DNA of 64,000 bases from Bradyrhizobium sp. 1(2017) (GCF_011602485.2 NZ_CP050022.2:6220001-6284000); one strand, 5' to 3'. Positions 1 to 10,496 are shown, counted from the stretch's first letter. Notes: a model not told the origin generated them from the letters alone. Made by a program: numbers and translations.

Positions 1-504
1 GTTCTAGACGCATCTGTCGTCACGTGAGGCGATGCTGTGCTCGACATCTAGAACGGCCCGAAAGACGTTTGGCATTACAGCCGGCGGCTTAATAGAACCA
101 GACTTCTCCGGCATGACCGCCGCGGGCGTCCAGCGCCAGCCCAGCTGGTCTGCTGCGGGTGAAAGCGACGCTCGGGTCAGTGATCAACACCGGTGGCTAA
201 CTTGCAGCCACAGCAATTTGTGGCCCCCTATTCGAGCCGGTATGCCGCAACAGCATCCTCATTCCAGCGGACAGAAGCCCGCGCCGAGTCACTTGTGCAC
301 ACGGGAGCGAGGCTTCGCCGCGCGCCCCGGATTCGCAGATCAGTTGTTATGGAAAAGCCGGCCAGCGGCCGACGTCCGGTTTGATCGGCTTAGCGGACTT
401 GAAAACATTCAGAGCGTAAGTCAGCAATGGGCCATTTCCGGACTCGTGCACGGCAGCAACAAGGGTTTCTGTTCGATCGCCTCGTCGGCACCCGCGCACC
501 GAGC
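1..504. other. Intergenic region, no gene recognised
   Basis: This stretch lies downstream of the minus-strand regulator that ends at 505. Only short overlapping reading frames in several frames are present, with no convincing ribosome binding site or recognisable family. Base composition is less GC-rich than the backbone. It may be decayed or repeat-derived sequence, but that is inference. Confidence 0.4.
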
Positions 505-2052
505 TTATTCGGGTAACCCAGCTTTGCGAAGACCCTCGGTATACAGCTTCCAGCGTGATTGCCCGCCCCGGGCGATCCACGCAGATATTGTAAAAGCGGG
601 ATCGACTTTAAGCACATGCGCCGCCCACTCACGCGCCTCTGCGTCGCGTCCGAGATGGGCGAAAGCGGCGGCGAGACAGCGGTAAGCCGACGAATAGGGG
701 TTCTGACGAAGGGCCTTCTTTCCAGCGACGATTGCCTCGTCAAAGCGCCCAAGCTCAATTAAGGCCACCCCCATCCCAGTAAACGGCCGGTATAGCAGCG
801 GGTCTACCGGGCTCAAGCGGATAGCACGTTCAAAGCTGCGGAGCGCTTCCTCCGGCTGAAGTGCAATTGTATAGACCCAACCTCGGCCATTCCATGCGTG
901 ATGTGAATTTGGATTGAGCTTGACCGCCCGCTCTGCCATTTCGATCTCACGTTCACTATCGCTGACCATGAATGCCGAGGTTGCGGCAGCCATAGCTAAC
1001 GTATCTGGATCATCATCGTCGACGCTCAATGCATAGTGAGAAAGCCGAATTGCTTCCTCCCGCTCGGAATCAGGATCGTCAGCATAGCCAAAGAGGACGT
1101 TGTTCATGTGACAGAGACCTGCCAGAGCAGCGACAACGCCGAACCGGGGATCTAGCTCCAAAGCCCGACGAGCCAGCCTGATCGCCTCGGCCACCCCTTC
1201 ACGGGTCATTGGGTAGTACTGTTGCGCGGCTCGAAGATAGAAATCATACGCGGTTAGGTTCTTCGGTCGTCGCCGCGCCGCCTCCGCAATTTCTGTTTGA
1301 AGTAATTTCGGGTGAATGGTTGAGACGACCGCGACCGTGACTTCGTCCTGAAGAACGAAAATATCAGTCAGGTCGCGCTCGAACCTGTCCACCCAAATGT
1401 GCGCGCCTGTCACCGCATCAACCAACTGCCCAATGATGCGAACTTTGCCTGACGCCTTGCGCACCGACCCCTCAAGGACGTAGCGCACGCCAAGTCTGCG
1501 CCCGACTTCCTTAATATCGACGGCTCGGCCTTTGAAAGTGAAGCTAGAATTGCGAGCGATCACGAACAACGATTTGAACCGCGAGAGCGCGGTGATGATC
1601 TCCTCAACCATCCCGTCCGCAAAATATTCCTGCTCGGGATCGCCGCTCATGTTATCGAACGGCAATACCGCGATAGAGGGCTTGTCGGGGAGCGCAAGAG
1701 CGCTCTCGGGCGCATCGCCCGGATCCGGGCCCGCAACTTCTCGCGTCTCCTGCACCTGTCCCACGAAACGGAAGCCCTTGCGCGGAAACGTCTTGATCAG
1801 GCGCTGCTCCTTGCCGGTATCGCCGATGGCCGCGCGGACAGCATTCAGGCGGGTCGTAAGCGCAGCATCGGACACAATGCGACCATTCCAAATGGCATCG
1901 ATGAGGTCGCCCTTGCTGACAACCCGCTCCCTGTTGCGGATCAGGTAATCGAGCAGGTCAAAAACTTGCGGTGTGATCGACACCGCATCGGTCCGCCGAT
2001 GCAGCTCGCGCCGGTCGGTGTCGAATGCATATTCCTCGAAAAGATAGCGCAA
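505..2052 (-). CDS. Winged-helix (CadC/OmpR-type) regulator with TolB-like and TPR domains
   Basis: Predicted 515-residue cytoplasmic protein. Residues about 1-100 form an OmpR-type winged helix, with the typical segments ITPQVFDLLDYL and IKTFPRKGFRFVG. Residues about 120-260 resemble the TolB N-terminal-like domain found with adenylate-cyclase-type proteins (IAVLPFDNMSGDPEQEYFADG), and residues about 265-515 are TPR-like helical repeats. No guanylate/adenylate cyclase catalytic domain is visible, so a role as transcriptional regulator or scaffold is more likely than cyclic-nucleotide synthesis. The start is a TTG at 2052 with a GAAGGA site upstream; the residues after it match the usual N-terminus of the family. 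The target genes are unknown. It stands alone at the edge of an island-like region. Confidence 0.85.
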   Translation of the reverse strand: MRYLFEEYAFDTDRRELHRRTDAVSITPQVFDLLDYLIRNRERVVSKGDLIDAIWNGRIVSDAALTTRLNAVRAAIGDTGKEQRLIKTFPRKGFRFVGQVQETREVAGPDPGDAPESALALPDKPSIAVLPFDNMSGDPEQEYFADGMVEEIITALSRFKSLFVIARNSSFTFKGRAVDIKEVGRRLGVRYVLEGSVRKASGKVRIIGQLVDAVTGAHIWVDRFERDLTDIFVLQDEVTVAVVSTIHPKLLQTEIAEAARRRPKNLTAYDFYLRAAQQYYPMTREGVAEAIRLARRALELDPRFGVVAALAGLCHMNNVLFGYADDPDSEREEAIRLSHYALSVDDDDPDTLAMAAATSAFMVSDSEREIEMAERAVKLNPNSHHAWNGRGWVYTIALQPEEALRSFERAIRLSPVDPLLYRPFTGMGVALIELGRFDEAIVAGKKALRQNPYSSAYRCLAAAFAHLGRDAEAREWAAHVLKVDPAFTISAWIARGGQSRWKLYTEGLRKAGLPE

Positions 2053-2463
2053 GCTGCCATTCCTTCTCGGGGCCGCCTCTGTATTAGCGCATGAAGAATA
2101 AGTCGCCAGTAAGAGAAATGTAAGCCACCAGTTAAGCGCGCCGGCACCTCTTGGCGCAACCTCCGCCTGGTGAATAGTCGGGACAGAATACCCTCAATGA
2201 GCACGATATCGATCGGCTATGTCAGTGGTCGCGTCCGGTCTACCACAGAGAGCTGAGGTCAGCGCGAATATGGACGTTCGACGCTAAGGGCCACCTGCGG
2301 CCGTGGCAGGGACCGCTCAGGTTGAGCGAAAAGCGAGAAAAAAGTTGACGGGACGTGAACCAATTCACATCTGACAAGGCCGGCCGGGGAAAGTATGAAG
2401 CGGTACATTAGCAGAACCAAGGTCGGGGGAACGATTGCCAAACCTGCTGCTACGGAGTGCTCC

Positions 2464-2643
2464 ATGAGCAGCGAACGGTGGCCTTACTTTGCCGGCGTTG
2501 CATCGATCATCCTAGCGATATGCTTTGCGTACTTGCTTGAACGGAAGTGCCAAAGAGAGCTTGCATTTCAACGCTCCTTTCCTTCCGCTCTGTCCGAGCT
2601 AATTGTAGGAGACGAGCCGATTAGGTGTTGGTTTGATAATTGA
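2464..2643 (+). CDS. Small predicted membrane protein
   Basis: A 59-residue frame beginning at an ATG preceded by a GGAG-like site. Residues about 7-25 are hydrophobic (FAGVASIILAICFAYLL) and would make one membrane helix, followed by a short charged tail. A longer frame opens at 2395, but the later start has the better ribosome binding site. No family recognised. It lies just upstream of the membrane-anchored cyclic-nucleotide-binding protein and could be cotranscribed. It could also be a chance frame. Confidence 0.35.
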   Translation: MSSERWPYFAGVASIILAICFAYLLERKCQRELAFQRSFPSALSELIVGDEPIRCWFDN

Positions 2644-2735
2644 TCTATGTGGAGGCCGGTTACTGCTCTGGGGCATAAGCGGCGGTCCGGCCCCTCGGCG
2701 AAGGCATAACCGAATGTTTGCATAGGGGTGATCCG

Positions 2736-3575
2736 ATGAATTCCAATGCAGATTTTTCGAGAATTCTAGACCGCATACTTGATACAGCGGCCGACAATTT
2801 CAGGATCGCAAAGATCCTCGTTAAACTGGGACTTGATCCTGACAACATCACCTACGACGCACTGTTCAATCGGCTGTTTGAAATTGTGTTGGCGAATATC
2901 ACGCTCGCCAACATGTTCGCCTTGGTTGGCGCCATATTCTTTGTCGCTACCTTGTTGATGCAGAGAATGGTGCCGCTGCGGGTCGCGAATATGGTCGGCT
3001 GTACATTCTTCGCAATTTCTTGCGCGCTTTCCGGAAGCGCTGCCACCTTTCTGCTTTATCTGTTGCTGTTGCCAGTCAATGCCGTTCGCCTCCGCCAACT
3101 GCTCAAGCTCGTTAAGAAAGCACGTAACGCGACGCGGGGTGACAGGTCGATGGAATGGCTCAAACCATTCATGACCGAACGTAGATATCGCCGAGGCGAC
3201 ATACTCTTCAGGAAGGGTGATGCCGCTTCGGAGATGTTCCTCATCGTCACCGGGAAGTTTCTCGTCAAAGAAATCGGCGTCGAGCTTCCGCCAGGGCGCT
3301 TCATGGGAGAGCTTGGCTTCCTCACACCCGATAACCGGCGAACCGCGACCGTCGAGTGCATAGAAGAGAGTCAAGTCCTGACCATAACTTATGAAAGGCT
3401 ACTTGAAATCTATTTTCAGAGTGATCAGCAATTCGGCTACCATATCCTCCTTCTGACCAGCCAGCGTCTCCTGGAAAACAACCAACGACTCCAGGAAAGC
3501 ATCTCGCGGCTGGAAGCAGCTCTCGCACAAGAGAAGGCGGCGCGACAGATGGCAGCTGTGCGGGGCGCAGCTTGA
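2736..3575 (+). CDS. Membrane-anchored cyclic-nucleotide-binding-domain protein
   Basis: A 279-residue protein. The N-terminal half has about three hydrophobic segments (residues ~50-125), followed by a Crp/Fnr-type cyclic-nucleotide-binding beta-roll (residues ~140-235; RRGDILFRKGDAASEMFLI, then a PPGRFMGELGF phosphate-binding-cassette-like stretch). The C-terminal ~40 residues are charged and predicted coiled coil (LLENNQRLQESISRLEAAL). No DNA-binding helix-turn-helix is visible, so it is probably a membrane-tethered nucleotide sensor of the POPDC-like layout. The ATG at 2736 follows a GGGGTG site; a TTG 18 bases upstream is less likely. The ligand is unknown. Confidence 0.75.
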   Translation: MNSNADFSRILDRILDTAADNFRIAKILVKLGLDPDNITYDALFNRLFEIVLANITLANMFALVGAIFFVATLLMQRMVPLRVANMVGCTFFAISCALSGSAATFLLYLLLLPVNAVRLRQLLKLVKKARNATRGDRSMEWLKPFMTERRYRRGDILFRKGDAASEMFLIVTGKFLVKEIGVELPPGRFMGELGFLTPDNRRTATVECIEESQVLTITYERLLEIYFQSDQQFGYHILLLTSQRLLENNQRLQESISRLEAALAQEKAARQMAAVRGAA

Positions 3576-4143
3576 ATGGCATTAACTACCATTGGGGGCA
3601 CGGTCCGCTTCTGCCCCCAAGCGGACTTCGTTGCGTCGCGGTTCTCTCCTCTCTAAGGCTCCACAATCCGAACAATGCTGATGCTGTATGTTTTAGGGGC
3701 ACGGCAAGTTGCTTAGATCTGACCTCTGAAGCGATATTTCATCGAGTCTCTTGAGACAGGCGAACTGGTGAAACGGCCGAACTTGCTGAGCGGCACTTGC
3801 AACACGTCGCGGCCCTTCGTATCTAATTCTCAAAAAGCGAATACTCCAGTCTCGCTCAAGCTTCTGAAATGTAACGGGATCGGACTGGCGTCGGCTGGGC
3901 CCACGGTCTCCTCGGTTGAGCGAGAGAGATCCAAACCGCGCCCCAAATAAGCGGTTGGTTTTCCGGCAAATCCTGTACTGGACCGATTCTGCGGGTTCTA
4001 AGATTCGGAGAAAATTCGGTTCTCCAGACCTATTCGGCACTAGGTTGGATGGATGGCCGAACCTCTCCGTCAGCGAAAAAGCAGGAAAACGGCCGTATTT
4101 CTGGCCTCGCTCCAGATCGTAGTACGTGATCATTTTGGTGGGG
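3576..4143. other. Non-coding stretch, no gene recognised
   Basis: Between the cyclic-nucleotide protein and the tRNA fragment only short frames without recognisable products occur on either strand. Composition is AT-richer than the backbone, consistent with acquired or decayed DNA. Nothing specific can be called. Confidence 0.4.
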
Positions 4144-4177
4144 TGGCGGAGAGAGTGAGATTCGAACCCACGGTACG
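4144..4177 (-). other. tRNA-Ser 3'-end fragment (possible attachment-site remnant)
   Basis: Read on the minus strand this is the T-arm (GTGGG TTCGAAT CTCAC), the 3' acceptor strand TCTCTCC, discriminator G and CCA of a class II serine tRNA, preceded by a variable-arm-like GTACC. The 5' half and anticodon arm are absent at the expected distance, so it is not an intact tRNA. Such 3' fragments are what integrative elements leave at one junction. An integrase gene lies about 700 bases away. Confidence 0.6.
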
Positions 4178-4533
4178 GTACGGTACAAAGCTTGTCCGAA
4201 GCGGGACCGAACTTGAATTGGACGCATGCTCGTCATCATCAAAAAATGAAGACTGAGCTATTTACCACAAATGATGGTTTTCACCTTTGGTAGAACGATC
4301 AGCTCCATCGCGATCCAGCGGGGCGAGGGTCGAAGACTGAGCAAAGAGCCGGCGACGGCGACATATGACGGCTCAGACATGTCCAGCCTTGCGATAACGC
4401 GAAGATGATCGATTTGACCTAACAGCCACCAGCCTTATCGAGGTGACGCAAGCAGGCTGACCTGAGTGCATGATGTGGCAACCTTGATTGGCTTGGAGTT
4501 GAACGATCTGCCGAATGATGTTTGCTTTGCTTC
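4178..4533. other. Non-coding stretch upstream of the excisionase-like gene
   Basis: No recognisable gene. A GGTAC motif is iterated three times at its left edge (about 4171-4186). A minus-strand stretch near 4246-4266 resembles a D-arm (AGCTCAGT), but no tRNA fold can be completed. Confidence 0.35.
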
Positions 4534-4869
4534 ATGGCGATCGACGGATCCACAGCCCAACCGACCTATGACCGTAAAAAGCGCGATTCCAGAATGCGGC
4601 AGCGCGCGCGTTCCCCTCGCTATCCCGAAAACGGTGCTTGGCCGGCGGAGATGCGGATTGACATGCTCGCTGCATATCTCGATTTCCGGAGCGTACATGA
4701 ACTCGTAGGCACCATCTCCAGGGGCCTCGCGCCCGCACCGACGAGCTGTCGAATCCGAGGCCGAGTACGAGAGCCAATTTGGTCTAAGGTCGCCGTAGAC
4801 GAATATGTTGCGCGGGTCTGCGCCATCCGGCAGAATCGGCCGTTAACCGATCTGGCAACGCTGGTATGA
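4534..4869 (+). CDS. Excisionase/AlpA-like small DNA-binding protein (putative)
   Basis: A frame of about 111 residues whose second half resembles the small helix-turn-helix partners of phage-type integrases: PAEMRIDMLAAYLDFRS (helix, turn), then a basic linker and REPIWSKVAVDEYVA, the usual wing followed by a helix. The stop codon overlaps the integrase start as ATGA, so the two are probably translationally coupled. Such proteins usually control integrase directionality or expression. The start is uncertain: no good ribosome binding site precedes 4534, and an internal ATG near 4594 is an alternative. Confidence 0.55.
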   Translation: MAIDGSTAQPTYDRKKRDSRMRQRARSPRYPENGAWPAEMRIDMLAAYLDFRSVHELVGTISRGLAPAPTSCRIRGRVREPIWSKVAVDEYVARVCAIRQNRPLTDLATLV

Positions 4870-6137
4870 AGCCCCCGAAAACTGCTTTGAAATTGCCTCG
4901 GTATTGCAGACGGAAGCCATCGAAGAGTGGCCGATGGGCCTACTTTTTTGAGCCTCCGACCTGGGCCCGCGACCAGGGATGTCATGTGAAGGCAGAGCCC
5001 TTGGGCGAGGATTACGCCGCAGCCGTCGAGCGCGCCGAATACGTTCTGTTGCCAGCTTTCGACAGTTGGCGGTCTCGCGGCCTCACGGACCTGGTCCCCG
5101 TCGGCATTGCACTGGGATCATTTGACTGGCTCGCGGGCGTATTCAGGGGGCACCAGAAGTGGAAGGAAATCGACCACAAGACGCAGCGTCTTTACGAGCA
5201 AGGCTTGGCATTGTTCGCTGATCAGTTGTTAAAGGACGGCACGCGCGCTGGCTCGAAGCAGATTACCGATTTTACAAAGGGCTTCGTCGACGCCGTTTAT
5301 GCAAAGCTGCTCATTGTTGAAGAGAAAGACGCCGATGGAAACGTCGTCCAACGGGAACGTCGACGCTTTGCGAACGCTGCGATGACGGCATGCCGTCGTG
5401 CCTGGTTCGTCGGGCAACGTGCAGAAGAAAAGAGAGTGCCCGCCGTCAACCCGTTCTCAAAAATGGGACTGAAGGCCCGCGCGCCAGGAACGCCCGCGCG
5501 AGAAACGCCGACTGCGACCTGGGACGAGCTCGTCGCCTTTCGCGCCAAGGCGAACGAACTTGGCTACCGGTCCGTGGCAACGGCGGCACTTGTCGCGTGG
5601 GAGTGGCTCCAGAGAGAAGAGCACGTCTTCGGTGCACTCAAGATCAGCCACTATCGACCGAAAGAGCGTCCGAATAGCGTTCGCATCGTCCATCCAAAAA
5701 ATGGCGAGGAAGCTTGGTGGCCGCTTTTCGATGAAACCGGTGAGACCTTGTTCCCGGAACTGATGACCGAGCTGGATGAAATCAAGCAGACAACCGTGTC
5801 CGGCCTGGTCTTTCGACGCGACCATTCGCACCGGAGGTCACCTACCCCGCTGCCATGGATCACAGCCAAGCAGGATCTTCGCTACCTACGCGGGGTCGTG
5901 AAGAAGATCGTTCGCGCAGCCGATCTTCGAGAGGAACTGTCTTTTACATCATTCCGCCACGGCGGGTTCACCGAGGGCGCCGACAGTGATCTGACAGATG
6001 CCGAGCTAAGAGCGGCAGGCCGGCACAGGTCATCGCGGCAATTGCCGACCTATGCAAAGCGCACACGGAAACAGCTAATTTCCGGCACCAAGAAGCGACG
6101 TGAGGAAAGAACAAAGGCAGCCGGTTTGTCGGAATAG
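4866..6137 (+). CDS. Tyrosine recombinase / phage-type integrase
   Basis: A 423-residue site-specific recombinase. The N-terminus (LKLPRYCRRKPSKSGRWAYF) is typical of integrases from rhizobial genomic islands. Residues ~60-190 are the core-binding domain and ~220-400 the catalytic domain. The box I arginine lies in WLQREEH, the second arginine in SFRHGG, a conserved histidine in GRHRSS and the nucleophile tyrosine in PTYAKRT. The residue three before the second arginine is Thr where His is usual; whether this is family-typical was not checked. It is coupled to the small gene upstream and ends about 60 bases from the 3' end of tRNA-Lys, so this may be an island junction. Confidence 0.85.
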   Translation: MKPPKTALKLPRYCRRKPSKSGRWAYFFEPPTWARDQGCHVKAEPLGEDYAAAVERAEYVLLPAFDSWRSRGLTDLVPVGIALGSFDWLAGVFRGHQKWKEIDHKTQRLYEQGLALFADQLLKDGTRAGSKQITDFTKGFVDAVYAKLLIVEEKDADGNVVQRERRRFANAAMTACRRAWFVGQRAEEKRVPAVNPFSKMGLKARAPGTPARETPTATWDELVAFRAKANELGYRSVATAALVAWEWLQREEHVFGALKISHYRPKERPNSVRIVHPKNGEEAWWPLFDETGETLFPELMTELDEIKQTTVSGLVFRRDHSHRRSPTPLPWITAKQDLRYLRGVVKKIVRAADLREELSFTSFRHGGFTEGADSDLTDAELRAAGRHRSSRQLPTYAKRTRKQLISGTKKRREERTKAAGLSE

Positions 6138-6194
6138 CCACGACCCGTCTGTCGGAATAACGACCGCGAGAAACCCCTAAGCTATTGAAAAGCT

Positions 6195-6270
<76 letters not shown>

Positions 6271-6371
6271 GAAAGGCGGTCAATTGCCTTGCGAGGCCGG
6301 TCGTTTAGCAAAGCGATCCGGGTCTGGCAAGCGATGGGACGAAGGTTTTTCCACAGTCCCCAAAAAGCGAA

Positions 6372-6394
6372 AAGCCGCTGGATTCCAGCGGCTT
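6372..6394 (-). terminator. Rho-independent terminator after the Spy-like gene
   Basis: On the minus strand AAGCCGCTGG-AAT-CCAGCGGCTT forms a perfect 10-bp stem followed by TTCGCTTTTT. It lies about 50 bases past the stop of the Spy/CpxP-like gene. Confidence 0.8.
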
Positions 6395-6441
6395 CGCCAA
6401 GGTTAATCCGGGGCTCGCCCCCGCAGAAATCCGCCCCCCGC

Positions 6442-7041
6442 TCAGAGCCGCCCTTCGCGATCGCGGTCCGGGCCGCCGTCGCGGTCGAAACGGTCGCGGT
6501 GGAAATGGTCCATGCCGCGTTCCATCATCCGGTCCATGCCGCGTTCCATGAAGTGGCGGTGGCGCGGGCCGTCCTCACCGCCGCCGAACGGGCCGCGATG
6601 GCGGGTCAGCACGGCAAGCCGCCGCTTCTGGCCCTCGTCCAGCGTCTTGTAGAGCGGATCGGCCGCATCGGCGATCTTCTTCAAGGCCGCGGAGCTGGCG
6701 CCCATGTCCTCGGCGCGCTGGCGCAGGCGGGCGATCGGATCCTCCGGCTTGTCGGCATCGCCCGGCCCGGCATTCATCCGCGCATTGGCGCGGTCAATGC
6801 GCAGCTTGGCGAAATCGCGCACGGCAGCCTCGACTGGCGGCCACAGCTTCTCCTGGTCGGCGTTGAGCTTCAGCCCGGCATGGACGGCGGCGATCCGGGC
6901 GTCGACGAAGGCGGCGCGGTCTTCCGGGTTGATGCGGATGTGGCGGACGTGCTCCATCCACGGGCGATGATATTGAGCATAGACCGCGCCCGAGCCGGCG
7001 ATGCTGAGCACGGCGATGGCGGCGATGGTGAACTTCCTCAT
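6442..7041 (-). CDS. Spy/CpxP-like periplasmic protein (LTXXQ type)
   Basis: A 199-residue exported protein. Residues 1-23 form a signal peptide (MRKFTIAAIAVLSIAGSGAVYAQ). The helical middle has two LTXXQ-type motifs, LNADQEKLW and LDEGQKRRL, which define the Spy/CpxP family of envelope-stress chaperones. The C-terminal ~50 residues are rich in His, Arg, Asp and Met (repeated MERGMD units), suggesting metal or acidic-ligand binding. The ATG at 7041 follows a strong AGGAGG; a longer frame to 7164 has no such site. Known family members limit aggregation in the periplasm; the role here is inferred. Confidence 0.8.
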   Translation of the reverse strand: MRKFTIAAIAVLSIAGSGAVYAQYHRPWMEHVRHIRINPEDRAAFVDARIAAVHAGLKLNADQEKLWPPVEAAVRDFAKLRIDRANARMNAGPGDADKPEDPIARLRQRAEDMGASSAALKKIADAADPLYKTLDEGQKRRLAVLTRHRGPFGGGEDGPRHRHFMERGMDRMMERGMDHFHRDRFDRDGGPDRDREGRL

Positions 7042-7182
7042 ACGGACCTCCTCTGGAAGGAGGCCCGAGGATGAGCGCCGAACCGCTGACGCGCAACTTA
7101 CAACTTGGAAAGACAAGCGGTTCTTACCGAGATGTAAGTACCGTGAATGCCTGTTCAGACGCACACTGAAACCATTTGCAAC

Positions 7183-7217
7183 AAAAAGGGCCTCCCTGCC
7201 ACCAGGAAGGCCCTTTG
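7183..7217 (-). terminator. Rho-independent terminator after the TRAP binding-protein gene
   Basis: On the minus strand a long stem, AAAGGGCCTTCCTG pairing with CAGGGAGGCCCTTT, is followed by TTGTTG. It sits about 45 bases past the stop of the gene ending at 7261. Confidence 0.8.
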
Positions 7218-7260
7218 CTCACGCACTGCGACGTGAGCCAGATGATCGTGCTTGGCGTGC

Positions 7261-8265
7261 TCAGTTCGTGGTGCTCTTGGCTTCCTTCTGGAACTCGTCG
7301 ATCAGCGACTGGCCGACGCGGCCTGCGGCGTCCTTGTAGACCGGCTCCATCGCCTTGCGCATCGCCTCGTCCTGCTCCGGCGTGAGCTTGATGATCTCGC
7401 TCTTGCCGCTCTTCTTGATTTCGGCGAGCGCGTCGTCATTCTCCTTCTGCGACTGCGCGTTGCTGTAGGCGGTCGCCTCCTTCATCGCCTTCGAAAGCTG
7501 GTCGCGGATATCGGCCGGCAGATCGTCCCAGAACTTCTTGTTCACGATCACGACGTAGCCGATGTAACCGTGATTGGTTTCGGTGATGTACTTCTGCACC
7601 TCGTGCATCTTCTGGGTATAGATGTTCGACCAGGTGTTCTCCTGTCCGTCGACCACGCCGGTCTGGAGTGCCTGGTAGACTTCCGAGAACGCCATGACCT
7701 GCGGCAGCGAGCTGAGCGCCTTGAACTGGGCCTGCAGAACGCGCGAGGACTGGATGCGGAATTTCACGCCCTGATAATCGGCCGGCGTCACCAGCTTCTT
7801 GTTGGCGCTCATCTGCTTGAAGCCGTTGTCCCAATAGGCAAGTCCGGTGATGCCCTTGGCGTCCAGCAGCTTGAGCAGCTTTGCGCCGAGGGGGCCTTCC
7901 GTCACCTTCCGCAGCGTCTTCAGGTCCGGAAGGATGTAGGGCAGATCGAACACCTCGAACTCGCGGATGCCGAGCGGACCGAATTTCGAGTTGGACGGCG
8001 CCAGCATCTGCACGCTGCCGAGCTGCAGCGCCTCGAGCTCTTCCTTGTCCTTGTAGAGCGTCGAGTTCGGATAGACCTCGACCTTGACCTTGCCGCCGGT
8101 GTACTTCTCGGCGAGCTCCTTGAACTTCTCCGCCCCCTTGCCCTTCGGCGTGTCCGTGGCGACGACGTGGCTGAACTTGATGATGATCGGCGATTGGGCC
8201 AGTGCCGGCCCGGTCAGGCCAAGTGCCAATACCGCGATGGACGCGGCGATCGCGAAGGTGCGCAT
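7261..8265 (-). CDS. TRAP transporter solute-binding protein, DctP family
   Basis: A 334-residue periplasmic protein with a signal peptide (residues 1-23, ending ALAQ). The segments IKFSHVVATDTPKGKGAEKF, GVKFRIQSS and FSEVYQALQTGVVDGQENTW are hallmarks of the DctP family, which binds C4-dicarboxylates or other carboxylates and delivers them to a DctQM membrane complex. No dctQ or dctM gene is in this window, so this is an orphan binding protein here. The start follows GGGAGATACT. The ligand cannot be told from sequence by eye. Confidence 0.9.
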   Translation of the reverse strand: MRTFAIAASIAVLALGLTGPALAQSPIIIKFSHVVATDTPKGKGAEKFKELAEKYTGGKVKVEVYPNSTLYKDKEELEALQLGSVQMLAPSNSKFGPLGIREFEVFDLPYILPDLKTLRKVTEGPLGAKLLKLLDAKGITGLAYWDNGFKQMSANKKLVTPADYQGVKFRIQSSRVLQAQFKALSSLPQVMAFSEVYQALQTGVVDGQENTWSNIYTQKMHEVQKYITETNHGYIGYVVIVNKKFWDDLPADIRDQLSKAMKEATAYSNAQSQKENDDALAEIKKSGKSEIIKLTPEQDEAMRKAMEPVYKDAAGRVGQSLIDEFQKEAKSTTN

Positions 8266-8331
8266 AGTATCTCCCTGTCGTTATTCTCTTGGGCTGCCCA
8301 GAGCGGGCGCCTGTTCAATAGCCGGGAGCAT

Positions 8332-8362
8332 CAATAGCGGCTCACGCGTTGAGCCGCTATTG
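8332..8362. repeat. Perfect intergenic inverted repeat
   Basis: AATAGCGGCTCA and its exact complement flank CGCGT. It lies about 70 bases upstream of the TRAP binding-protein start and downstream of leuA. No T-tract follows on either strand, so it could be a processing or attenuation hairpin rather than a classical terminator. Confidence 0.6.
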
Positions 8363-8429
8363 GCCCTTAGCAGGGCAGCCATTCATGATGAATGATGTCG
8401 TTCCGGGGGCCGAACCTGGATTCCCGAGG

Positions 8430-8458
8430 TTCCGGGCTCTCGCTTCGCGAGCCCGGAA
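8430..8458. repeat. Dispersed palindrome, CCGGAATGACG family
   Basis: TTCCGGGCTC and GAGCCCGGAA form a 10-bp stem, followed by TGACG. Similar palindromes occur at 21127, 46474 and 50326. This copy lies just past the leuA stop codon. Confidence 0.7.
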
Positions 8459-8475
8459 TGACGAACTAAGATTTG

Positions 8476-10038
<1,563 letters not shown>

Positions 10039-10093
10039 TTCAAAATTTCCTTTTGAGCTTTTGCGCCGTTCAGGACTGTTAAGTCTCTTGGCG

Positions 10094-10164
10094 CCTGAGG
10101 TGTCCGGTGTTCTCGTACAACCCCTGAGTGCCCAGGCGCGTGGCGCCCAGCCGGCCCTCAGGGG
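10094..10164 (-). promoter_or_regulatory. Candidate leuA attenuator with alternative hairpins
   Basis: Between leader peptide and leuA, the minus-strand RNA can form CCCCUGAG...CUCAGGGG (10164-10121) with an inner GGCGC/GCGCC stem. The same 5' arm CCUGAGG (10162-10156) could instead pair with CCUCAGG at 10100-10094. Mutually exclusive pairings of this kind are the core of ribosome-mediated attenuation. No obvious U-tract follows, so termination may not be of the classical type. Confidence 0.55.
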
Positions 10165-10274
10165 CAGCTAAGAAGGAGCCCGCCAAGAAGGAGGGTGGGC
10201 AGCGCGGCCGGGATCGTGGCGGCGGCCAGAGCCACCTCCTCCGAAATCCCATCGATTTGGCCGCGAATCAGCAT
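10158..10274 (-). CDS. Leucine-rich leader peptide of leuA
   Basis: A 38-residue frame starting with ATG at 10274 and ending TGA at 10158, about 120 bases upstream of leuA. Near its end it reads LLLGGLLL, that is CTC CTT CTT, two Gly codons, CTC CTT CTT: six leucine codons in eight, just before the stop and the hairpin region. An AAGGG-like site precedes the ATG, and a GTG further in (after GGAGGA) is an alternative start. Placement and codon content match leader peptides that sense charged tRNA-Leu. It is too short for ordinary gene calling. The stop codon lies within the 5' arm of the proposed hairpin. Confidence 0.75.
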   Translation of the reverse strand: MLIRGQIDGISEEVALAAATIPAALPTLLLGGLLLSCP

Positions 10275-10347
10275 TGCCAGACCCTTTTGAGCCACAAATT
10301 CTCGGCCAAAACCGTTGACGGTTGGTTGCCGGAAGGCTCAGTGGGGT

Positions 10348-10366
10348 CGTTTCTAGACGAGAAACG
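10348..10366. promoter_or_regulatory. Inverted repeat upstream of the leu leader
   Basis: CGTTTCT-N5-AGAAACG is a perfect 7-bp inverted repeat about 75 bases upstream of the leader-peptide start. It could be an operator for the leu promoter. No regulator is identified. Confidence 0.35.
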
Positions 10367-10496
10367 GCCGCAACTGCAACGCCAAAAGATGGTCAGTATG
10401 GGTGACCTAGTAGATCCGTGTCGCCCATATGGAGCACAGCGGCCCCGCATTTCGCTTGGCTCCATCCAGGCAACTTCGCGAGCCACCCGCCGCCGG

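Noticed and set aside
4140..4270. A complete tRNA between the serine T-arm and the AGCTCAGT-like stretch
   Set aside because: No anticodon stem or matching acceptor 5' strand can be built, so only the 3' fragment is called.
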